Shown here: positions 18,029-25,013 of the stretch, one piece after another
How positions within the stretch are numbered: position 1 is the first letter of the stretch
Layout of the letters: every line of letters begins with the position of its first letter
Assembly (NCBI GenBank): GCA_002706065.1
Contig: PAJM01000023.1
Location: 2,345 to 38,716 of the forward strand
DNA length: 36,372 nt
Reading direction: 5' to 3'
Source: Methanobacteriota archaeon
GTDB lineage: Archaea; Thermoplasmatota; Poseidoniia; Poseidoniales; Poseidoniaceae
Notes under the pieces: generated by a model
Database searches by the model: none
What the model was told of the DNA's origin: nothing
What the model saw: the letters and a program-made list of their open reading frames with translations, nothing else
Program-made: the position numbers and the translations under genes

Positions 18029-19092
18029 ATTCGCATCATTGCTGGACGATCTTCGTGGAATTCGTCGGGCATGTCGCGAACTCTGCGAAGAGTTGCCTTG
18101 TGTTCGGAAGTTAACGTTGTCAGCATACTTCCCCATTCCTGAAGAAGATTAATCGCTGCAACTCGATGTTTTTCGATCGGTCCAACCTGTTCAGCACAAG
18201 CACTTACCTTTCCATCTATGCTCAGAGTTTCGATTCGCATTTCGACACGTGTTCCTGCATCGCGAACGTTCTTCTCCGTATCGACCATTGCCCCCATGGT
18301 CCAATCATCGTTGTTTCTTTTCGCCTCGCGCAGAATTGTACCAACACCGCGTTGTTCCACATGGATTCCAGTTAATTCTACAAGATCGCTGGGAATACTT
18401 TCAAGCAAAGAAGATTCGATTCGGTAGGCGAATTCTGCAGAAGGATCAAGAATATGTTCAACCTTGTTCTTTGGAAATCCAACACGGCCAACAAGAAGGG
18501 TGAAGCCATTCAGCGGAGGCGGTACGAAGTGCGAACGTTCCGGCGATCCTTTATGCAATCCAAGCGTATGTCGGCGGGTTTTACTTGAAAGTAAATTGTA
18601 TTGAGAACGCTTCACGACATAGCCATCGATTGTACCGTCAACCCTCAATGATTCAAGTTGTTCAATCTCTTCACGAGATTCATCTTCGAGCCCCTCAAGC
18701 TCAACCTGTTGCTTTGTCAGAAGGTCGAAATCTTGACGCAAGCGAAGCATTTGTCGCTGAAGCAGTGGGTGATGACAAACTATTCGTGCATTTTTAATCA
18801 AATACTCAGGCTTGTCATCGCTTACTAACACCCAGGTTGGTTCTCGGCGCGAAAGCAATCCGATGATGGCGATGTTTTCGTTTTGATGTTCAATCCAGTT
18901 TTGGGGACTCATAGCCACCAAATCACCAACACCATCGAGGAGAAGCGTAAGGGCATCATCGATTGTCGGTGTTTGACGTAGAATAGCGTTAAACGTCTTA
19001 CTGCGCTGCTCCAAGACCTTTTCGACCTGTTGCCTGACACCATCTCCGTGAGATGATGTTGAAAGGAAAACCAAACGCTCGTCATCCATCAT
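18007..19092 (-). CDS. Degenerate porphobilinogen deaminase (HemC)-like protein
   Basis: The 361 residues can be laid along HemC end to end. TIDDALTLLLDGVGDLVAMS matches the 'ei..aLl.g..DlaVhS' segment, and GLLSRREPTWVLVS matches 'vl.Re.prDvLvs'. ARIVCHHPLLQRQMLRLR matches 'a.iGTSSlRRqaqll..r'. Residues about 136-168 match 'RGNV.tRl.kl..g.yDaivla.agl.rL'. The end (SIDGKVSACAEQVGP...NLLQEWG) matches domain 3. Yet the catalytic KD pair reads QN (64-65), the GTSSLRR loop is CHHPLLQ, and the cofactor-binding GC..PVG is SIPSDLVELTG. It is therefore probably not a deaminase and may bind another ligand. ATG 19092 or 19089 are both possible; GAGGTGA sits immediately upstream. Confidence 0.6.
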   Translation of the reverse strand: MMDDERLVFLSTSSHGDGVRQQVEKVLEQRSKTFNAILRQTPTIDDALTLLLDGVGDLVAMSPQNWIEHQNENIAIIGLLSRREPTWVLVSDDKPEYLIKNARIVCHHPLLQRQMLRLRQDFDLLTKQQVELEGLEDESREEIEQLESLRVDGTIDGYVVKRSQYNLLSSKTRRHTLGLHKGSPERSHFVPPPLNGFTLLVGRVGFPKNKVEHILDPSAEFAYRIESSLLESIPSDLVELTGIHVEQRGVGTILREAKRNNDDWTMGAMVDTEKNVRDAGTRVEMRIETLSIDGKVSACAEQVGPIEKHRVAAINLLQEWGSMLTTLTSEHKATLRRVRDMPDEFHEDRPAMMRIHSDESE

Positions 19093-19170
19093 CTCACCTC
19101 GGCCGAGGGTCCCTCAGCAATCTATGGGCGTAGCCCACTCGTTAAGAAGGACACCCTCATCGTCCCTACC

Positions 19171-20154
19171 GTGCAAGCAATTCCTGAAGCCCAACTTCTT
19201 CGCCTCGAAGACCTTCGTGAGAAGGTCAATGTGGCACTTGAAACATTGATTCAACGTGAGGTTGGAAAAGGTGCGGGCGAAGTCGCACAACTCTCTGGCG
19301 AGATTTTGCTGTCTGGAGGGAAGAGGCTGCGACCCTTGCTTGGCATATTCTGCTACGAAGCAGCAGGCGGAAAAGACGTTGATGAAATCATGGACCTTGC
19401 ACTTGCATTTGAACTCATACACACCGCTACGCTCATTCACGATGACATCAATGATGCAGCGAAGCTTCGTCGAGGCATTACCACTTTGCATGAACGTATT
19501 GGCCAACCAAAAGCCATCATTGCAGGGGACTGGCTGTTTGTCCAAGGATATGGACTAAGTGGAAGATACACAAAGGAATGCATCGATCTGATTCGAGAAG
19601 CTTGTGCAAACATCGCAGTCTCAGAATTCAAGCAGCTCGACCACGTCCTTGACCTATCCACATCCCCTGAAGATTATCTCCAAATCGTTCGAGGAAAGAC
19701 CGCAGGCCCGTTTTCAGCAGTATGTGAAAGCGCAGCAATCATTGCTGGAGCAACCCCTGAACAATCAAGGGCGCTCGGTCGATTTGGCATGGAGTTAGGA
19801 ATTGCGTTTCAACTGATGGACGATTTACTCGACCTTCGAGGGGATGAACGCATGGGCAAACTACGCGGAAAGGACATTCTCGAAGGAAAGATGACACTGC
19901 CGTTGATTCACGCCCTCACGTTGCTCCATGGTAAACGCCGTCAACGTCTTTCTGAAATTTTACAACATTTCAACGACAATCTGTGGGATGAACTCATGGG
20001 CCTCTTGGAAACATCAGACTCAATTCATTACTCAGAATGCTTGATGCATACGCACCTTGAACGAGCCATTCAGGAATTGGATATTCTGCCTGAAACTGGA
20101 TCAAAGCAACTTCTTCTAAACATTGTAGAGCAAATGCAATCACGAGAAATTTGA
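19171..20154 (+). CDS. Polyprenyl diphosphate synthase (geranylgeranyl-type)
   Basis: This is a trans-isoprenyl diphosphate synthase of 327 residues with GGKRLRP (about 50-56). It has the first aspartate-rich motif HDDIND...RRG (about 90-103) and the second, FQLMDDLLDLRGD (about 211-223); both DDxxD motifs are complete. It condenses IPP with allylic diphosphates to C15/C20 or longer chains for archaeal ether lipids; chain length cannot be read reliably. The start is a GTG without a visible binding site, 78 bases from the divergent PBGD-like gene. The geranylgeranyl reductase follows after 9 bases, forming a lipid operon. Confidence 0.92.
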   Translation: MQAIPEAQLLRLEDLREKVNVALETLIQREVGKGAGEVAQLSGEILLSGGKRLRPLLGIFCYEAAGGKDVDEIMDLALAFELIHTATLIHDDINDAAKLRRGITTLHERIGQPKAIIAGDWLFVQGYGLSGRYTKECIDLIREACANIAVSEFKQLDHVLDLSTSPEDYLQIVRGKTAGPFSAVCESAAIIAGATPEQSRALGRFGMELGIAFQLMDDLLDLRGDERMGKLRGKDILEGKMTLPLIHALTLLHGKRRQRLSEILQHFNDNLWDELMGLLETSDSIHYSECLMHTHLERAIQELDILPETGSKQLLLNIVEQMQSREI

Positions 20155-20163
20155 GGGTTCACT

Positions 20164-21264
20164 TTGCCAACTGACTTTGATTACGAGGCGATTGTCATTG
20201 GTGGCGGACCTGCGGGAAGTACCGTAGCACGCTACGCCGCTGAACGAGGTGTGAAGGTCCTCGTAATCGATGGAAGAGACCCAATCGGCTCACCACTGCA
20301 ATGCGGGGAACTTGTTCCGAGCAACGAAGAAATGAAGCGTTTGTGCCCAGACGTCCCCGATATCGATGATTTGTTTCAGACTCCGGATGAGGCCATTTCC
20401 ATGACCTGCGATCAAATGCACATCATTACACCCTCAGGTAAAGCGCTGAAGTATCGCTTCGAAGGATTGATGCTTAATCGCGTCGTTCATGATGAAAATC
20501 TTGTTGCCATTGCACAACAGGCTGGTGCCGAGTATTTGGTTGGAAAACGCGTATTGCGGGCTGAGGGGAACACCATTTTCCTCCGAGATGGAAGCACACT
20601 TACTGCAAACGTCATCGTCGACGCTGGTGGGCACAAGGGCCCCATACGCAGAGAATACTGGGATGAGAAATCAGTCACAATACCAGTGAAGTTTTGCTTG
20701 ATGGACGGCCACTTTGGTGATGCTGTAGAATTGCATTTTGGTTCTGTTGCACCTGGAGGCTATGCATGGATGTTCCCGAAAACAGGAGGCGCAAACATTG
20801 GTTTGGGAATCCAGCGATCGTTTGCAAAAGGGAAAACTCTCAATCAATATGCTGACGATTTCATCTCAAAGTATGACGGTGAAACAACCTTCAACGGAGC
20901 GGGTGGCCTACCTATGTCTGGAACATTGAAGTCCTTCGTCAAAGGGAATTTCATGCTCGTGGGTGATTCTGCAGGAATGGTGTTGCCCTCAAATGGAGCA
21001 GGAATTACCATTGCGATGATTGGAGGCCGAATCGCTGGAAAGATAATCCATGAGCATCTCAAAAACAATGTTCCGTTAAAATCATATGAAACTGAGTGGA
21101 AAAAACAGATGGGCAAGGTCATGAAAAACTCAAAGCGATCGTTCAAGATTGGCTCGTTGATGTTCCGATTACCAAATTGGATGCTAAATTTGCTGTTTAA
21201 CCGCCTCACAAAAGGAATCGTTTGGAGAGCCGTCACCTGCAAGAGGATGTTCTTTATCCTGTGA
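20164..21264 (+). CDS. Geranylgeranyl reductase family flavoprotein
   Basis: The 366-residue FAD enzyme has GGGPAGSTVARYAAERG (about 13-29), the CGE segment (LQCGELV, about 47-52), the family motif YAWMFP (about 200-205), and the flavin-binding GDSAGMVLPSNGAGI (about 268-282). These match digeranylgeranylglycerophospholipid reductase, which saturates isoprenoid chains of archaeal membrane lipids. The C-terminus carries a basic, hydrophobic tail suited to membrane association. The start is a TTG preceded by GAGGG at about 6 bases, overlapping the upstream stop region. It is coupled with the prenyl synthase. Confidence 0.9.
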   Translation: MPTDFDYEAIVIGGGPAGSTVARYAAERGVKVLVIDGRDPIGSPLQCGELVPSNEEMKRLCPDVPDIDDLFQTPDEAISMTCDQMHIITPSGKALKYRFEGLMLNRVVHDENLVAIAQQAGAEYLVGKRVLRAEGNTIFLRDGSTLTANVIVDAGGHKGPIRREYWDEKSVTIPVKFCLMDGHFGDAVELHFGSVAPGGYAWMFPKTGGANIGLGIQRSFAKGKTLNQYADDFISKYDGETTFNGAGGLPMSGTLKSFVKGNFMLVGDSAGMVLPSNGAGITIAMIGGRIAGKIIHEHLKNNVPLKSYETEWKKQMGKVMKNSKRSFKIGSLMFRLPNWMLNLLFNRLTKGIVWRAVTCKRMFFIL

Positions 21265-21301
21265 TTCCCTTCGTTTTCATCGGTGTGTTCAAGTCTAACC
21301 G

Positions 21302-21808
21302 ATGTCAGCACCTGCCATGGCGAAACTGGATAAGAATGACGAGGCGGTCAGCCCCGTTATTGCTACAGTACTCCTTCTTGCCATCACAGTCATGCTCTCT
21401 GGAATGGTTTTCGTGCTCATGCAGGGTGCTCTAAGTACAGCAGAAAAAGCACCACCCCAGATGACTGTGAGCGTTCGTTCCCTTGACAATGGATATCACG
21501 TCGTTCGAATTACAAGTCTTGACCAAACTCTCGACCCTGGTCGTATTTCATTCAGCCTCCAAGAGCAGGGAGACAGTTCAAACGCCTCGTTTACTGGATA
21601 CGTCAACGATGCTGAGGTGTACTCCGTCATTGGATCAAACATTTCATTCCATGACCGTGACGCAAGTTACTCAATTTCGGCTGGTGATTACTTCGTAATA
21701 CATTCAGAAGAAATCGGTTCCGACGAAGGTGTGTGGACGTTTGTTCTTCTCGAGGAGTCCATTCAATATGTGCTCGTGCGAGTGGATTTACCACCGATGA
21801 GCTCATGA
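21302..21808 (+). CDS. Archaeal type IV pilin-like protein
   Basis: The 168-residue protein has the archaeal pilin N-terminus: charged leader MAKLDKNDE, then AVSPVIATVLLLAITVML, which is both processing site and hydrophobic assembly helix. A beta-rich extracellular domain of about 110 residues with N-glycosylation-like NXS/T sites (SNAS, SNIS) follows. A prepilin peptidase would cleave just before the hydrophobic helix. The in-frame ATG at 21317 is an equally good start. No assembly genes are adjacent; the Tad-like ATPase lies 6 kb upstream. The 3' end overlaps the convergent gene by 6 bases. Confidence 0.82.
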   Translation: MSAPAMAKLDKNDEAVSPVIATVLLLAITVMLSGMVFVLMQGALSTAEKAPPQMTVSVRSLDNGYHVVRITSLDQTLDPGRISFSLQEQGDSSNASFTGYVNDAEVYSVIGSNISFHDRDASYSISAGDYFVIHSEEIGSDEGVWTFVLLEESIQYVLVRVDLPPMSS

Positions 21809-22552
21809 CCCTTCATCGGGGTCATTAAGGGCTCGGATGAAATTCAACTGAGCATTCTTTTCTCGCAGTGCTTTTTGAAGCAGTGAGAACAGTTCTTCTG
21901 AAGTGGTTGAGCCGAGTGCTGACTGTCGATCCGATTGTTTGTCGAGTACGGCGTTTGCTACCTGCCAAAGGGAATCCGTATCGTAAGGCAAGAATTCTTC
22001 TTCCAGAATCAATTGCATTTGTTCAAGTTCAACTTCGTCATTACGGAATATTGCGTTCACGTCAACGATGTGTTGAGCCCATTCATGGAGGAAGGTGGCC
22101 CAATCTTCAGCAAGCAACTCACCTTCGAGGTCATCCATCATACGGATTGATGCACGTAGATACAGCTTACCATTTGGTTCGTCTTCAATGTACTGCTCAA
22201 CGAGGTCGTCAACAGTAGGATAAATGTCTCCGAAAGGCATTGAAGGTAGTGCAGATTGAACAACGTCAATAATTTCGAACCGTTGAGTTCCGTTGGCCGT
22301 GAACATGATGTTTGTTCCTTGCTCCCTCAAGTCGTCCAGCGTACACAGAACACCATATGTCCCTGGTTGGGACCATCCGTCAATTGATTCGGAGTCAGGC
22401 TCATGTGCAACGTATCCAAAGGGGCGCTCATCAATGGTACAATCATCGAGCATTTGCTTGTAACGAGGCTCAAAGACGCGGAGAGGTTCACTCACTGACG
22501 GAAAGATTCCAGACGGTAAAACGAACAATGGGATGGGTTCATCTTCGCTCAT
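21803..22552 (-). CDS. Stand-alone LON substrate-binding domain protein
   Basis: This 249-residue protein begins IPLFVLPSGIFPSVSEPLRVFEPRYKQML, shown here only as the family pattern 'iPLFpL....PG....L.iFEpRY..ml', which marks the Lon N-terminal domain. The middle follows the domain (GYVAHEP, GVLCTLDD, TANGTQRFEI) and a helical C-terminal half follows. No AAA+ or protease domain is attached. Such proteins bind unfolded or specific substrates, and their targets are mostly unknown. The gene lies 39 bases downstream of moaA on the same strand and may be its operon partner by position only. Confidence 0.8.
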   Translation of the reverse strand: MSEDEPIPLFVLPSGIFPSVSEPLRVFEPRYKQMLDDCTIDERPFGYVAHEPDSESIDGWSQPGTYGVLCTLDDLREQGTNIMFTANGTQRFEIIDVVQSALPSMPFGDIYPTVDDLVEQYIEDEPNGKLYLRASIRMMDDLEGELLAEDWATFLHEWAQHIVDVNAIFRNDEVELEQMQLILEEEFLPYDTDSLWQVANAVLDKQSDRQSALGSTTSEELFSLLQKALREKNAQLNFIRALNDPDEGS

Positions 22553-22591
22553 GATACCACCCTGACCTCTGTCCTCTTCAAGGATTGTGAT

Positions 22592-23593
22592 TCATCCACC
22601 GATATAGGACATTTCAACTTTAATTTTTGTTGTTTGATTTGAACGTTCTTCGGAATATCGGTCTTTCCGATTCATCCAAATCGACTGTATTGCCTGAGTA
22701 ATATCAGCGGGCGAGCCATCCATTCGCAGAATTCCCCGTACGTCATGCCCTTTGTTTGTGAACAGGCACGTGTAGATACTCCCGTTTGCTGAAAGTCGAG
22801 CCCTTGAGCAATCGCCACAGAATGGGTTGGTAATGGATTCGATAAATCCTATTTTCCAACCTTCTGAGGTGGTGTACACCTTTGCCACGTCGCTGGCATG
22901 GTCAGGACGTTTGGCCTCAAGAGTCCCATATTCATCCGTGAGCATTGAACGTATCACTTCTGCAGGAAGGACATGGTCGAGATTCCAATCATTTGTACTT
23001 CCCACATCCATGAATTCGATGAACCGAACCGAAACGTCTCGCTGGCCGAAGTACTTGACCATTGGAAGTATTTGGTCTTCATTTACGCCTTTTTTTACCA
23101 CAGTATTGACCTTAATTGGGAGGCCAAGACGTTGAACGGCATCAATAGCTTCGAGAACAGTCGATGGAGTCGCATTGGTGTCGCCCATGCTCTGATAGGT
23201 TTGTTCATCCAATGCATCCAGTGAAATCGTCACTCGACTGAGACCGGCCTCATGTAGCTTCTTCAACTGTTTTTTGAGCAATAGCCCATTGGTTGTGATG
23301 GCAATGTCAAGATCGCTTGAACAAACACGCAACTGCCGTATTAACTCGTGAAGGTCCCTGCGGAGAAGTGGTTCACCTCCGGTCAAGCGTACCTTGCGCA
23401 ATCCATGTGGAAGCATAGCCTGTACAACACAGACAATCTCTTCAAATCGCAAAATGTCCTCCCTCGGAAGGAATTCATGGTGCTTATCAAAATGTTCTCT
23501 TGGCATACAATATCGACAACGCATGTTGCACCGATCGGTTACGGAAATACGTAGGTCAAGGAGAGGGCGGTGGTGAACATCCTCAATGACCAT
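22592..23593 (-). CDS. moaA: GTP 3',8-cyclase MoaA
   Basis: This radical SAM enzyme of 333 residues performs the first step of molybdopterin (Moco/tungsten cofactor) synthesis, turning GTP into 3',8-cyclo-GTP. CNMRCRYC (about 22-29) binds the SAM cluster, and LTGGEPLLR (about 70-78) is the SAM-contacting segment. The C-terminal cluster motif NPFCGDCSRARL...YTC (about 257-275) binds the second [4Fe-4S]. The protein ends in the conserved GG tail (SYIGG), so it appears complete. Other moa genes are not in the window. Confidence 0.93.
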   Translation of the reverse strand: MVIEDVHHRPLLDLRISVTDRCNMRCRYCMPREHFDKHHEFLPREDILRFEEIVCVVQAMLPHGLRKVRLTGGEPLLRRDLHELIRQLRVCSSDLDIAITTNGLLLKKQLKKLHEAGLSRVTISLDALDEQTYQSMGDTNATPSTVLEAIDAVQRLGLPIKVNTVVKKGVNEDQILPMVKYFGQRDVSVRFIEFMDVGSTNDWNLDHVLPAEVIRSMLTDEYGTLEAKRPDHASDVAKVYTTSEGWKIGFIESITNPFCGDCSRARLSANGSIYTCLFTNKGHDVRGILRMDGSPADITQAIQSIWMNRKDRYSEERSNQTTKIKVEMSYIGG

Positions 23594-23663
23594 ACATTCC
23601 CCAATTTGCTTTGTATTGTGAATGTTTGCAAGGCTTCATCTGATATGATTCTGTGGAAAGCAC

Positions 23664-25013
23664 ATGGGCAGCCATAGGGTCAAACAAGGAAAAGCCCAAG
23701 ATGATGAGCAACCTTCGAGCCAAATCCATGCACTCCACATTCAGCCTACCACGCTTCGTCTCCCGTCTTGGAATCTACCTCCCTCCAAGAGTCATTTAAT
23801 TCGCATGCTCCTTCTCTGCGCCCTTAGTAAGAAGAAGCATACATTGATTGGATTCAACAATATGGGCGAAGATGCAGAAAGTATGCTTCGCTGTTTGACC
23901 CAGCTTGGAGTCAAATGTGTCTGGACAGAAAGTGGATTCGAAATACGAGGAGTTGGAATTGAAGGGCTCCAACCCACCTCAGAGGTCATCTATGCTGGAA
24001 ATTCTGGGACGGCACTTCGACTTCTCATCGGCTTAAGCTCCCGAACTGAGTTCACCATCACGGTCGATGGTGATGCAAGTTTGAGGAATAGAAATCATTC
24101 AGATCTCGTGAATGCTTTGTCACCTTTGGGTGTTGAATTTTCATTTGAAACCCAACCTAAAGCTCTCCCTATGCGCATTCGCGGCCCTTGGATTGGAAAT
24201 AAGTTGAGTGTTGATGTCAGTCGCTCTTCACAACCGTACTCCAGTGTACTCTTGGCAACGTCTGGCTTGAGGTCCTCTTGCGTCATAACGACAGAAGGGG
24301 ATGCAGTGAGTCGACGACACTCCGCATTGACAAAGGAGTTGATGCGACAAAGTGGAGCTTCCTTTGAAATCAATGGACGAGACACAAGCATAGCGCCTTG
24401 GACTTCGAATCCGCCAAGAGAATGGAAGGTGCCACCGGATGGTTCGATGATGGCTTTCCCGATACTCGCATGTGTACTCAAAAAGGAGCCGATACAAATC
24501 GGGAATCCTGTGGAACCCGGGGATGCCTTGGGACATGAAGTTCTTCTTGACCATCTCGAACAACTCGGCATACAGAAGCACGATGAGACACTAACCTATG
24601 TTGGAAATGGGCAAGCAATCGACATCGATCTTCGCGATGCAAACGACCTCTTGCCTCCATTAGCGGCCACTCTGGCTCTTTCTGGTGGAGGACGAATCCG
24701 TGGTGCTTCACACGCAAAACACAAAGAAAGCAATCGAATAAAATCAACAGCATCGCTTCTAAACGCCTTTGGTTTGCGTTGCACTATCGAAGATGATGGC
24801 CTTTCTATAGAAGGAGGTCAAGTTTTGTCAAAACCACTAGTCTCAGTGGATACATTTGGAGATCATCGAATTCAAATGACCGCCGTCCTCTTAGCTACGG
24901 AAACGGGAGGAGTCGTAGAAGGATACGATTTGCACAACATCGCTGACCCAGAATTCCTGAATCGTCTCTCATCCATGCCGACCGAAATGCTTGTCGAGAG
25001 AATCCAAAGATAA
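23664..25013 (+). CDS. aroA: EPSP synthase (divergent)
   Basis: The 449-residue enolpyruvyl transferase makes 5-enolpyruvylshikimate-3-phosphate in the shikimate pathway. Visible motifs are PPSKSH (about 39-44), GNSGTALR (about 112-119), the serine pair SRSSQPYSS, PPDGSMMAF carrying the catalytic Asp (about 258), KESNRIKS, and TFGDHRIQM (about 395-403). The usual KESDR has Asn for Asp. The middle 'DLLPPLAATLA' matches the family's 'ND.pp..a.lA'. The length is normal plus a polar N-terminal tail of about 22 residues. The start is uncertain. The gene diverges from moaA by 70 bases and overlaps convergent mutL by 45 bases. Confidence 0.85.
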   Translation: MGSHRVKQGKAQDDEQPSSQIHALHIQPTTLRLPSWNLPPSKSHLIRMLLLCALSKKKHTLIGFNNMGEDAESMLRCLTQLGVKCVWTESGFEIRGVGIEGLQPTSEVIYAGNSGTALRLLIGLSSRTEFTITVDGDASLRNRNHSDLVNALSPLGVEFSFETQPKALPMRIRGPWIGNKLSVDVSRSSQPYSSVLLATSGLRSSCVITTEGDAVSRRHSALTKELMRQSGASFEINGRDTSIAPWTSNPPREWKVPPDGSMMAFPILACVLKKEPIQIGNPVEPGDALGHEVLLDHLEQLGIQKHDETLTYVGNGQAIDIDLRDANDLLPPLAATLALSGGGRIRGASHAKHKESNRIKSTASLLNAFGLRCTIEDDGLSIEGGQVLSKPLVSVDTFGDHRIQMTAVLLATETGGVVEGYDLHNIADPEFLNRLSSMPTEMLVERIQR

